Shown piece after piece: positions 24,201 to 35,163 of a stretch of 64,000 nt of DNA. Source of the DNA: Solenopsis invicta. Taxonomy: Eukaryota; Arthropoda; Insecta; Hymenoptera; Formicidae. Position numbers and translations under genes: made by a program. Under the pieces are notes generated by a model. That model searched no databases. It worked only from the letters and a program-made list of their open reading frames with translations, and was not told where the DNA came from. Numbering within the stretch: position 1 is the stretch's first letter; each line of letters begins with the position of its first letter. The stretch lies in the NCBI RefSeq assembly GCF_016802725.1, contig NC_052670.1, forward strand, positions 13,917,641 through 13,981,640, given 5' to 3'.

Positions 24201-25080
24201 GTCCAATTATTTGGTTTCCAGCCATTCCAAGAAAAGCAAGCCCCGAAATAAACAGATAAAAGATATCGATTTTGGAAAAGCGCGCGACGAGAGAGCACTT
24301 TAGTATACGTAAACATTCTTCCAGAATAACAAAGCGCAATCGTGTTTATTGTAAACCGTGGTATACGGACTTGCATTGATCGCAGTGACGGACGCGCGGA
24401 GCGTCGATAATCACAAGATCATATCACGCAAATATTGAGTCGACACATATATGCACATGTAACGCACAATGCGTATGTACGCGACACACGAGCCATGCGA
24501 CGCTTTGTGCAAGGTGGATTTACGTTACTAGAGCTGCGGGAACCAACGGGAACGGATGAAAAATACATTGCACAATAATATGTACACACATTGTGCGACG
24601 TTGCTTCAACGAAATTAAATCCCGCGCTTAATTACCCAACATTATCGTGTTTTGCTTATTAATTATACCATTATCATTTTGTAATATTAAACATATATAA
24701 AGCCGTATGAGCTTAATAATGCGCGAATATTAAACGTATCTTCAATAAAATTTGCGCACCTGACATATAACATTTCACGTACGAACATAATAGAATTTTG
24801 ATCCAGTAATTATTTTTGAGATATTCATTTAGCCGACGCGACATATTTATTCGTGCGATTGTGCGGCCGGTACTCCTTTCTCCTTTATACAATTCTGGAC
24901 TGAAGTTACGTCGTTTAGTTTTCTATGCATCATAATATAAAATACCACCTCGCTTACGCGCTAACTAGAACGCGCTATTGACATTTAGCCATTTCGCCTG
25001 TGGTGTGCCCTACATAATTAACACGTAGAGCGATGTAACCGAAATCCCAGCGGAACTATCTAATATCTATTCAATTTATT
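21247..25080. other. Spacer, mostly AT-rich
   Basis: A run of 24 T lies at 21572-21595. A short direct repeat (GATTAAAACCTAYGA) recurs at about 23932 and 23959. A minus-strand frame at 24091-24339 contains a hydrophobic stretch but no domain I recognise and no supported splice structure. CpG content rises after about 24.3 kb toward the GC-rich block. No gene is called. Confidence 0.5.
21572..21595. repeat. T24 homopolymer
   Basis: Uninterrupted run of 24 T. It could be the poly-A tail of a minus-strand retroposed sequence, but the adjacent minus-strand sequence is not recognised and no target duplication is evident. Confidence 0.85.
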
Positions 25081-25429
25081 TATTGCTTCCAACAAACTAC
25101 GCGACCTGTACCACGAGGAGGCGTCTCGTACGAAAAGTAGGAACAGGAAATTGGATCCAGTCTTTAATTAATTGGGGAGAAGCGAGGAGGACGGTGACGC
25201 TTATGAGACCACATCGTCGGAAAAAGCGTCACGGTAGAATTCATTTCGCGGGACCTCGGCAAACTTTTATCCTCAAATTCAAATAAGCGTATAATACAGC
25301 GTGTATTACAGTTGACGGATAAGATTCAACGCTCCATCGCGTCGCACAATGACGCGAAAAGCCTCACTGGGCGCGCGAAGCTAGACCGATTAAACGAAAA
25401 TCCATAATCGCTACTTCGGAAAGATCCCT

Positions 25430-26281
25430 TTGTTACTCCGTGACCTTTCCTACGAGACTCGTGACTCGCAGCACTTTCTCCGAGATGGGAATCAAAGCCG
25501 CCGCGTAGCGTACGAGGGAAGCCAGCATCGGCACGTGCACCCACCAAGCGATTTGCTCGCATGCAATCGTAACAAAAACAGCGTGCATTTGAATCTCATC
25601 GGTCATCGTCGGCAACCCCGGCCGTCCGACCGACCGATTTCGTGCCCCCGTTCGGAGAACAATTTTACTCACAGACTCTGCGACAAGAAGCGCGACAGCG
25701 CCAGCTTGCCGATACGATTGTTTTTCAGGCCGTCCAACATAGCCGACGCCGCCATTTCCATTTTCGAGTTACCTCCACCTCCGCCGCCGCCACCGCCTAA
25801 AAGGACTCAGGATACTCGAGGCGCGAAGCGTTCCGCGAATTCGATCGACCTCCTCGCCGATTTTCCGGGAGATCTCCCAACGCCGGAAACGGTCGCTCGC
25901 GTACCCTCGCTCGCTCGCGCGCGCCCGCTTTATCTCCCGATGGCGACACACTCTACGTGCCCGTTGCCGATCCGCTGGCAGCTCGTCGATACATCTCGTT
26001 TCATGGTTCGGTCCCCCGTCGCCGTTTCCCTTCGTCGCTCGTCCTATTCCGGACTCTCCTCCGGGCGTCCTAAGTACAAACTTTCTTCCGCCGTCTCGTA
26101 TCTCGCGACGAAGAAGAGAAACTTTACGACGACGACGGTGCAACGACGGAAGGTGCAGTTGCGCGAACTTGGCTCGCTTCGATGGATCGATTCGATGTTC
26201 TCGTTGACGCAGGTAATTCACCTCTCCTGTGCCCTCGACGGCCACGCGCTATCGATCCCGACGCGCGTCGGTATCGAGTAG
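25430..26281 (+). other. Longest open frame (283 codons), probably not a gene
   Basis: The frame opens at a TTG. It contains a nine-residue poly-Pro run from CCG/CCT repeats at about 25773-25799, and otherwise shows Ser/Arg/Pro-rich composition without any domain. An internal ATG at 25939 would give 114 codons. The opposite strand is open over nearly the same span (25769-26245), which is typical of CpG-rich DNA with few stops. A donor-like CAG/GTAATT at about 26214 lies near its end, so a 5' exon is conceivable. I record it because it is the longest frame, not because I believe it. Confidence 0.15.
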
Positions 26282-26801
26282 GCCGCCTTCCGCGAACAAT
26301 AAGCTCGATTTATCGTTTTTCGATCGGCGGCCTCTTCTCGGCGCGATTCCTCCTGCTACATTTATTGTAGCTCGCGATGTTATCCTTTTCGTTCTCGGCC
26401 GGGCGCCGCTCGCGCTTCTTCGTTCTCCTACCTTTTTCTTCCTCCTTCTTGCCGTTCTGCTCCTTCGCGGTCCTACGTTTTTATTCGAACGCGCTCTCCG
26501 CCGCTCGTAGGAGTGTTTATATATTAAACGAGATAAGAGAAAGAGCTATTCCGAAGGAAACATCATCGGCAAGCAGCTAGGCTATACAGGTCGGAAGTTC
26601 GACTCGATGGTTTGGAAGTTCAGTTATTCTATTTAACCCAATTTCCAAGTGGCTGGGCCGGCTCGCTCGTTACGTCTCATTGAATGGCGGTCGTTAAAAT
26701 TATCACACAATCGCGGCGCTCTTTAATGTCCTAGATTACGCAAGTGACGCTTGAACGTGACACCGTCATGCGTGTAAGAATATAATGCGCGCAAAGAAAA
26801 G

Positions 26802-26862
26802 CACATGTACACACACATAGACGCACACGCGCGCGCGCGCGCGCATACACAACAAACACGCG
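26802..26862. repeat. Alternating purine-pyrimidine tract (CA/GC)n
   Basis: ACACACAC passes into about nine GC units (26828-26844) and then CACACAA and CGCGCG. Alternating CG/CA of this length is a classical left-handed (Z) DNA former. It lies in the GC-rich block. The overlapping minus-strand frame (26766-27122) is repeat-encoded Arg/Ala/Cys/Val sequence. Confidence 0.85.
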
Positions 26863-27030
26863 CGCGTTTCCGTATACGTGGCGCGTGTATCGAACCGTCC
26901 CGCATCACCGGTACACCGGAAGTGCACGAGCTTGAGCGCACGCACTGAAAGATCGAGATGCGCGCAGCGGGAGATAACCGCGTTAATTAACGCGAACGCA
27001 ATGTGCGAACTCGACGTACGCGGCAAGAGG

Positions 27031-27085
27031 AACAACAACAACAACAACAAGAACAACAACAACAACAACAATAACGATAACAACC
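27031..27085. repeat. (AAC)n microsatellite
   Basis: AAC units with GAAC and ATAAC interruptions encode poly-Asn in one plus frame and poly-Leu or poly-Val on the minus strand. The homopolymeric peptides in overlapping frames are artefacts of this tract. Confidence 0.9.
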
Positions 27086-27333
27086 GGATCGTCCGCGGCG
27101 ACAACAAAAGGATTTGTATCACATAGTACGATCGTTACGTGGCCCTCGCGATGTAGCCCGAAGTGCGGCAAGTTTCATCACGCTCGACCGCACTCGCGGT
27201 AGTCCCTCTCTTTCTCTTCGGATACGGTAGTAACTTCTCGCCACATACGCGCACCGTGGGCAGAAAGAAATCGGGGAAACTTGACGGAACTTGGAACGCA
27301 CAGTGCACCGCAGCAAAGAAAGCAAATTGAATG

Positions 27334-27369
27334 TCTCTGTCTTTTTCTCTTTCTCTTTCTCTTTCCCCC
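27334..27369. repeat. Pyrimidine tract (TCTTTC)n
   Basis: TTTCTC-type units end in a C5 run. Low-complexity pyrimidine tract in the GC-rich block. Confidence 0.8.
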
Positions 27370-27959
27370 GCCTGGTCTATTCCCTTCCTTTCACCACTTA
27401 ACTTTTCTTCGTTGTTTCCGTGTACCGTGGGACATCGGGTTTCATCAGTTATCGCGCGCGTATCTCTAATCGCGAGAGGAGAGGACTCGGCTACCAGTGT
27501 TGTCTCTCATCACTCTCGACGGTACGGTCGAAAAAAAAAAAACGGGGGAGATGAAGATCTTGCGCGTCTCCCCCGAATCGATCTACGATCTCCCTCGGCA
27601 CGGCGTCGTGACGGCTAGGGCGAGTGTCTCGGACTGATAAATCCACTCCGGCCACTCGAGGATCATTCGATCCTTTCTCTTGAGAAGAGGCAATCTCAAT
27701 CGTTCGAGGTAGAGGGTCGTAAGTTTTAGGGGCGGCCGTTTTAAAAGATTACGCTACCGGGCGAGAGGGCCGCCCGGACGGTTGTCGCACGTAAATGAAT
27801 AATCGTGCATCTGAGGGTGATATGAGAAAAAGGTACGAGAGCCGGTCGAAGACAACAGGAGGTCGGGGAGCTGTCTTCTGTGGGACAACCGTGCCGTTCT
27901 CCAAAACGCGGACTGCCACTCTGGTCGACGGTGTGACCTACTCGCACTGCTCTCAGCTG

Positions 27960-28270
27960 CTTCCAATCCCCCAAAGTCGTACCGCCATCCCTACCCCGTG
28001 GCCATCATCCCTACCTCCCCGGAACGCTTCGCGTTCACCCCCGGAGCAGTCGGTATCCCTAGCCCGATCTTCTCCGTCTCGACCGCTTCCCCACCCCGTT
28101 ACAACCACCATCCCCGAGCCCCTCAAACCGAACCGTCATCGTTCCCTCTTCCTCCTCCGCCATCTACCAAACCCCCACTACGGGACTGACAGCGCCACTT
28201 CCACCCCGTGGCACCACTTCTCTCGCCCTCTCCGTCCTACCCCTTCGCCGCTCGAACCAACTACCCTCAT
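27960..28270 (+). repeat. C-rich strand-asymmetric segment
   Basis: The plus strand is strongly biased to C over G for about 300 bases, with recurrent CCAT-CCCTACC and CACCCCGT motifs at irregular spacing (for example CATCCCTACCCCGTGG near 27987, CATCATCCCTACCTCC near 28004, CCACCCCGTGGCACC near 28200). It reads as a degenerate minisatellite or a transcribed C-rich UTR. The open frame at 27795-28352 is a by-product (Pro/Ser/Arg/Thr-rich, no domain). Confidence 0.5.
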
Positions 28271-29480
28271 ACTCTCTCACCGTCGCTCGGAAAACTCCCC
28301 GAGTTTTACCGCGAAACCTTTAACGTTTTCTTTCAAGCACCCGGCTTCGTAATTTTCGATTTCGATCGGACGAATCTCGGGACTTGGTTCGACCTACCCT
28401 ACGGGATCGGCCAATCAAGTCTCGGGTAACTGTGCTCTCGCGTGCGTGGCACGAGTGACTTTCCACAGGGCAAACAGAGCTCGGCGAACGTCGACGCCAA
28501 CACGGTTACGTGCTCCTTCACTTCGCGTTTGTGCGCGCGCGTGCATCACCGTGCACATGAACGCGCGTTCACGTATGTCTCTACGCGTTATCATTAACGG
28601 GATCTTATCGATTGTTGTGCCGAGTATATACTCAGGCGCAGAAGTGCCGAATAAATGTTAACAGTGTGACATTCAGGAAAACGAGGAACGCATTCGACAA
28701 ATCTAAGGCAACGCGTAACGCGTATGCTGATGCATCTCGCTTTAAAGATACGCGTCGCAATCGGATCAACCCTCACCAAAGGGAAATCAATCACACGATT
28801 GAAAAATAAATATACCGCTGTTTTTAACCCGTCATCGAGCGATCTTGCGCAAGGGAGCATTTTATGCAAAGGTGGACTTGATCGAAAACAAGTTATTATA
28901 CAATTAATTATTTATTAGGCGCCGTCATTTTCTTTTTATTGATTGCGTACGTCGTTAAAGTGCTTTTGTATGAACCGCCAGAAGAGAAGAAAGAGCGCGT
29001 TCTTCTCTTTCGCGTTTCTTTCGCGTTGCACGTGTCTCGGGGGTAATTCACCCGGCATCGTCGGTCAGGCTTTTAGCGCGGCGCACGTTTTTACCCTTTT
29101 GAAATAAGAGCGACGTTACAAGCAAGTTTCACACCTGAAAGTTTCGCTCGAACCTCGTACTTTCAGGTTTACGTAAAAGACGCGCCGTAACACATCCGTT
29201 TTCTGTTATACAATACGACGGCACCACTTTAACCGATTTGACGCGAGTCAAGTACTCAGACGGCAGAGATTGTATATACGTAAAAGTCTGGCGGGTGCAT
29301 TTCGGGATCTGCGTGGGCCGATATAATCGACGAATCCGAGAAAGCGTCGATCGATTATTAGACGTGATGCGAAACGTGACGAGCGTTTCGAACGTTTTGC
29401 AGCTACCAGTAATTCTGACACCTGGCACCGCAAAACGATATCGCGGAAATGCTGCTGTACAACGCGCTATTACAAAATGA

Positions 29481-30300
29481 GCAGTTTATGACCTTTCTTT
29501 GTTGATTCGCGATATACCATACTGGTTTCGCGTTAAGCATTATATTACAAGATAATTATATGCAAGGCTACGTAAAATTTTTGATATTTCCTCTCCCTCT
29601 CGCCGTTTCTTGCAATTGCTTCTTTTAAATTATTACAATGATCTGTGAAATTAATAAAAGAAGTTTATCAGGTTTATCAATTAAAATTGAATAAATGATT
29701 ACAGCGAGATTGAGAAGATCTCCAGTATTTTCACGTAGTATAAAAGCTTGATCAAATTTATGAGAATAATGTGTAGGCTTCTCTAAATATCTTCAAATTT
29801 TTAGAACTTTTGTATAATTATCTTTAAATAATTTTCTAAAATAGCATTGAGTTTAATAGAAATGGAATAGAAGAATTTCCAGTAGTTTAATCGCAAACAA
29901 AATATAGGAATTTTAAAAAATTGTATTGTCATGCGAAGTTTGAAGAACATTTTATAAATAAAAAAAATAGAATTTCGTCGTATAATTTTCGTATAACAGT
30001 GTGCTTATAAATTGCAATTTTCTTTAATATGACGTCACACTAGCGAAAATATGGCAACATCGTTTATTAGCGAGAGCTCATTGCAATTTAAATTATTCTT
30101 TACAGAGTGACAATGGTTAAAAGCTCCCGTGTTAAAAGATATAAAATTCACGTGATTCCGCTCGACCTTTCCAAGCTGGAAAACCTCCTTAAAACAAAAT
30201 TTTCACGCTCGAGCTTCAGTATGCTCTTCTTCTTATCCAGAGAAGAATTTCTCAATCCCTTTCTTAAACAACTTTATAATTTTATTTAATGCAATATCCC
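29481..30300. other. AT-rich spacer
   Basis: Nothing recognisable. Confidence 0.5.
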
Positions 30301-30570
30301 GATAGAAAAACACAAACCCCGCGCATCGACCCAATGGCTCCGCAGCAAACGAATAACCGCAAGAAGCTTTATCGATACGCCAATTACAGTTTTCCAGAGA
30401 GCTTTTGCTTTTCGCAGCTCCGTTGCTCGTTCCACCGCGATAAGGGATTTCTCACGGCGTAATCGCGGAACGTATAGCCGCCCCCGCATCAAACGCGGAT
30501 ATGTATGCGAACGAATACATTAGCGGTGGTATCGCAGTTACCTGCCGCGATTCTTCCTAACTAAAATACG

Positions 30571-30616
30571 ACGAGTCCGATCGCGACCTCGGGACGAGTC
30601 CGATCGCGACCTCGGG
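30571..30616. repeat. Perfect 23-bp tandem duplication
   Basis: ACGAGTCCGATCGCGACCTC plus GGG occurs twice with no mismatch (30571-30593, 30594-30616). Each unit contains GATCGCGA. Perfect identity implies a young duplication. Confidence 0.9.
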
Positions 30617-30965
30617 ATAACCAGAGATTATCGACGCCGACCGCGCGGATATGCCATTATAAGGACGGGAGAAATGGATCCGGCGAAGCGGAAACTGATC
30701 GGAGAGAGACGGACCAGCGGTAACTTCCGTAAACTTCCGGCCGAAGATGGACGTTGATGGAACGCTTATCCGTCTCATCTCGTTTTTCCAGATATTGTTC
30801 GCGAGCGCGCAGGAAGCCAAGCAAGAGCCCCATCGAGAATCCCCTTCGGGGATGCTACGCCGTTTTTGCAACGTAGCTTACGCGTCACCATCGCGTTCGC
30901 CGGAATTGCCGTATAACCGTAAATTACGGAACACGCAATACACGCGCTGGTCCGATGGCTCCTGA

Positions 30966-31000
30966 TATATAAAAGCCCGCGGCTACTTCGCTTATTACAC
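30966..31000 (+). promoter_or_regulatory. Possible TATA-box core promoter
   Basis: TATATAAAAG (30966-30975) is a full match to the animal TATA consensus, followed at once by GC-rich CCCGCGG. About 30 bases downstream, CTTATTACACC is only a weak initiator match. No gene downstream is identified, so this stays a sequence match. Confidence 0.3.
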
Positions 31001-31534
31001 CGTTTACCCCGTATCGGTTGAGCGATCGCGTGACCCCGGGACATACGAAACGCAGTTACGTGTTAAAATGAGGATACACGGGACGTAACGTTGCGCATCC
31101 ATCACGGATATTGAAGGGTGAACTCAAAATAGTCGCGTTTATTTCCGCGAAGTACTTATGCCGTCAAACGAGGAAGATTTTACGAATTGAGATTCGATGC
31201 GGAGGAGAACCGGCGGTGACATAAATTAAGACTATAATATTCGGACGACATAATACCGAAATTATCCGCTCAAATCCAGGTGCTCGAATTATCCGGATAA
31301 TCCGAGCTTAGCATCCCAAATGTCAAGCCCGTGAGTTTTATTGAATTGAATTTGCGAATTCGGTTCTGAACTGTCGAATTGCAAAAAAAAATTAGAAGGA
31401 AAACTAACCGTAAAACACAACGTGGCCAAGTTGATTGAAATTATACATAAATCGTATTTTATAATTTAAACTGTATAATTATATGTATATAAATTTATGT
31501 ATATGTATCCACATATAAGTTATGTATATATATA

Positions 31535-31928
31535 TCCACACAGTTGAAAACTTTGAGTTAAATTTAACATGTATCGCAGATTCCGAACGATTTATTCAAA
31601 TTTTTATGTTAATTTCAAGATGAATATATAAGAAAGTAACATAAATATTATGTAAAAAAGTTAACCTCAAAAGTGTAATAATTTGGAAATGGAGCGTGAA
31701 AAATATTTCTTTAATAAAATTAATATTCATAGTTTTATTCATTTACCTTAGACTAAAATTACATTATTTTTATGTCGTTTACTCGCTTATAAATTGTGTT
31801 ATTTAACGCTAAGAACTGTTAAATATTACAATAACGTAATCGTGTTAAAAATTAACGTTTTGAATATATTAAAATTTTAACAAGAACCGGTTTTAACACA
31901 AATGCAAAATGTTTCCTACTCTGCACCG
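31535..31928 (+). mobile_element. TA-flanked repeat, GTGTTAATTTAACAT family (copy A)
   Basis: Aligns by eye with 33529-33997 in the same orientation and with 10225-10637 reversed. Shared features are TTAAATTTAACATGTATCGC, a TCATTCAAA-like part, ATTTCTTTARTA, TTAATATTCAT, ACTAAAATTACATTATTTTT, and near the right end TTTTAACARRAACCGGTTTT. TA flanks lie at 31533-31534 and 31929-31930, with weak inverted termini (CCACACAG / CGGTGCAGAG). It has no protein. Confidence 0.6.
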
Positions 31929-33528
31929 TATGTAATTATAATAAATATCGCTTTACATATTTCACGTGCTTTACATAACAAAATAAAATAAATGCTGAAA
32001 ATCTTTAGAAATAAAGAAGCAAATTTAATTGAATATTTTTCAATCTTGGTACAAAAATATCAATCAATTTGCATGCTTCCTTTTTTCTTGATATTTCTCG
32101 CTGAGAAGAATATTCCTTCAGAATCAGCGGAAAAAGCAGGAAAAATTCTAACTAATTTAACATAATTTATTTTCTATGCTATTTCTTGTAGCGAGGGGAG
32201 TTCTAAATTAACAAATTCGCAGATTCAGTTATTAAGATCCATATTATCCGGCTATTTTGTATATCGGAACGTGAATAATGAAGTAGCTTTAATGCATTAT
32301 CCAGCTATCCGTTTATATTAACAAATGCCGATCACAACCCTATTATAAACGAACGAAATTTCGTTTGATTGAAGTGGAGCCGGAGAGATATAAATAGACA
32401 ACAAGCTTGAAATATAGTAGAATGTAGAAAGAGGGACATTCGCGCACACATTTCCACAAATATCCATTAGTGCGGATCGAAACGTAAATTCTTGTAGGGC
32501 GGGGAAGAAGGTCCTTAGTCCACGTGCAACTCATCTCACCGATGTGAAGGAATTCATTCGAGAAATGTGGCTAAATGAAAATTCTTAATCTCCCCGTTCC
32601 ACTATCTCATACATACCGAAGTCGTTAATATATGACGAGATTGGTGACATTAACGTCGGTAGATTTTTCTCATATAAATAACAAAATGTAAAAGCGTAAG
32701 CTGTCGAAGAGAATTTAAAGCTGACTAAAATAAATAGAAGGTAACCAATTTCATGTATATATTGGAATTTATTTTGAAATTTTACATAGAGAGCAGACGT
32801 AGAAAAATTTCATACTGTAATATTCCAATGTTAGGCGAACCGTTCATAATAACGCGCTATCTACATTATAAAACTATTTTACATTTTTAATACGCACTAA
32901 TAAATTTCCTCTGTAACTTTTAATATTTCCTTAATCAACTATTTGAGAAGAAATATTTAAGTAATTTAGTAATTTGAAATTGTAAACGCATTGATCCTCC
33001 ATTGATTTTGACATCAATTTATTAACAAGTCAAGTATGCAGCAGAACGGTAAAAAGTTTCAGATTTATAAAAGAAAAAGATTAATGATACAAAAAATATG
33101 AAATTGCCTGATGACTAATAAACGAATTTCCGCCTCACAACGTCGGAATTGTAAAGTTTGTTCAGACAGGTATGGTTTTTTTTATTGAGTTTGAACATCC
33201 GCTGGGACGACGATAAAATTTCTTTCTTCGATCAAATTATCGATCTGGGAACGACAAAAATAAAGTGTCACTATTTTTACGGCAAACGTATCAGTGTAGA
33301 AAGGAGGAAGGAGTTCTAAAACCAATCCGATGACCGCGACTCGGCACGAGGTAAATATATATATATGAACGATATGTTCGGCTATAACTCTGAAATCCAT
33401 AAATAACTTTTTACTGTAAGTCGCCAACAATCGTAGCCAAAGCCCTGTTAAAGTCGTATTACCGAGCAGGTAAACCGAGAAATGTCGCAGCTGTTTTTTT
33501 AACATCCTATTTAAACTCTCCGAATATA
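31929..33528. other. AT-rich spacer
   Basis: The frame at 33182-33505 (minus, 107 codons) is the longest. It is hydrophobic in part but matches no family I know. No gene called. Confidence 0.5.
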
Positions 33529-33997
33529 CACAATTGGAAAATTTGTGTTTTTAAATTTAACATGTATCGCACACATGAATGGTTCATTCAAACACTTTTG
33601 TGTTAATTTAACATAAGATGATCGTGTTGGAAGGTAACAAAAATATTATATAAAAAATTAACAAAAAGGATATAACACTTTAATACAATTTAAAAACAGA
33701 TTTCAATTTAAAAACGTATTTCTTTAGTATAATTAACATTCATAATATATGTTGACAGATATACTTTGTTCATTTATCTTGGAACTCTTGCGCTTCAAAA
33801 CTGCATTATTTTTGAATTACTTGTCTTTTTATCATTAAATTGTTATTTTGAACTAAGAAATATTAAATATCAGTTTAATATAAAACATTCAAATGGCACA
33901 GTCGCATTATGTTTAATTTAAAACACGGTTACGTTAAAAATTTAACAGAAAGAATTTTAACAGAAACCGTTTTCAACATAAAAGGTTTTCTGCTTTG
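33529..33997 (+). mobile_element. TA-flanked repeat, GTGTTAATTTAACAT family (copy B)
   Basis: Second plus-orientation copy, about 1.6 kb from copy A. It starts CACAATTGGAAAATTTGTG after TA and ends GGTTTTCTGCTTTG before TA. It shares the landmark order of copy A and is longer by about 75 bases, chiefly in the middle. The two direct copies could mediate deletion of the DNA between them. Confidence 0.62.
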
Positions 33998-34313
33998 TAC
34001 GAATATAAATTTAATGTGAAGACAAATAAAGCTAAAGATCATAAACAAAACAAAAAATGTAATTTGGAATTCCTACAAAGAAAAATAATTTTCTATCGTA
34101 ATAATTTTTAAAAATATATTTAAGTATTATATCTGGTTTCCAAGTAAGAGATTACATCCGAAAATAGCGTTAACAAACGGCCGAGATTGGTTCTCTCCTC
34201 CATTTCTTGCTTTGACGTTATTAAAGTTTTCCTCCTTCTCAAGAGAGCGTGCGACGCGGAAACGCCGTTTTTATAATTCGCTTTGGCCTCACGAACTAAA
34301 CGAGAGTTAAACC

Positions 34314-34355
<42 letters not shown>

Positions 34356-35050
34356 TCTATAGTCGAAATTAAACTAAAGCCGACTAACAATTCTCCTAGA
34401 TTATTCAATAGCTCCTAGATTATCACGTTACGCAGACAGAACAGCAAAATTGGGTTAATGTTGATACATGTGGATAAAATCGGATATAAGGCAACATCGT
34501 AGTTAACTAATTGTTACTGTTACTTTGACTAATTACTGACTAATGTAATTTATAATGCGGTACAAATGTATTGTGATTAAATGTCTAATAATTGTAATCT
34601 ACGCAATTAATAGCAATCAACCAACAGCATTTTCGACTAAAAGCTAATCACATTGTAGTAGAAAACGTTATCACGTTATTATTCCTCGAACATTATTAAT
34701 GATTCCTATAAAATTTACCCCAAAAAGTGGGACAGAGAAATCAATTTGATATATAACTTATCTGCATGTAGCAATTATGAATAAATTGCGTAAATCATAT
34801 TAACAATAATAAGTGAAAAATTGACTGATAAGTGAATAACAAATAGAAAACGTAAAATATAATTCTTTTAGCAGCAGTATAAAATGGCTTATTGATCGGC
34901 AAGAATCTTGAAGATGCGTTCTATTTTCAAAATTTCATTTTAATTCCGTTGACAGTTCTGTGTAAATCTTTTACGCCACGTTTGTTTCGTTATTGTATTA
35001 AGAAGCGAGTGCTGCCTGAGTTGGCTGAAACCCCTTTCGCGCTCGTAAAC
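33998..35050. other. Spacer with a GA tract
   Basis: Contains the GA microsatellite at 34316-34353. Otherwise AT-rich, with no gene. Confidence 0.5.
34316..34353. repeat. (GA)n microsatellite
   Basis: About 19 uninterrupted GA units, possibly a GAGA-type protein binding tract. No adjacent promoter is evident. Confidence 0.92.
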
Positions 35051-35163
35051 GAGTTATCTCGCGACTCGATGCACTCCAACTGACGCTTTGAACGAGTTAT
35101 CACGCGGCCCGATGACGTTTATTTGACGTTTGAACGGGATATCTTGTCCATCTGATGTCGGCC
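35051..35163. repeat. About 43-bp minisatellite, 2.6 units
   Basis: Units start at 35051, 35094 and 35136. The shared order is GRGWTATC, then a variable CGCG part, then GATG, then TTGACGYTTTGAAC. The third unit is truncated after CTGATG. Units differ at about a quarter of positions, so the array is old. Confidence 0.7.

Larger units (their letters stand above)
25081..29480. promoter_or_regulatory. GC- and CpG-rich block: candidate promoter/5' UTR region
   Basis: This is the only multi-kilobase GC-rich stretch in the window, with dense CpG throughout. It holds simple tracts (GC, AAC, TTTCTC) and long but unconvincing frames on both strands. In insects such blocks commonly cover promoters and first noncoding exons of large regulatory genes. 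Donor-like sequences occur at 26214 (CAG/GTAATT) and about 26590 (CAG/GTCGG). A perfect 14-bp palindrome TGAACGCGCGTTCA lies at 28558-28571. Direction and identity of any gene cannot be told from the sequence. Confidence 0.4.
30301..31130. other. GC-balanced CpG-bearing block
   Basis: The block contains a 23-bp tandem duplication and a consensus TATA-box-like sequence (both annotated). Open frames on both strands (30557-30871 and 30775-31044 minus, 30747-30965 plus) overlap and show no domain. Confidence 0.4.

Noticed and set aside
24091..24339. Minus-strand frame with a hydrophobic stretch
   Set aside because: One hydrophobic segment in a short frame, with a second open frame overlapping it; no domain recognised.
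25430..26281. 283-codon open frame as a protein-coding gene
   Set aside because: It opens at TTG, has no domain, includes repeat-encoded poly-Pro, and the opposite strand is open over the same span. Kept only as a low-confidence note.
27795..28352. 185-codon Pro/Ser/Arg-rich frame
   Set aside because: It is the translation of a C-rich, strand-skewed segment. No motif, and other frames are open at the same place.
33182..33505. 107-codon hydrophobic minus-strand frame as a membrane protein
   Set aside because: AT-rich composition alone yields Leu/Ile/Phe-rich peptides; no family signature, no splice context.
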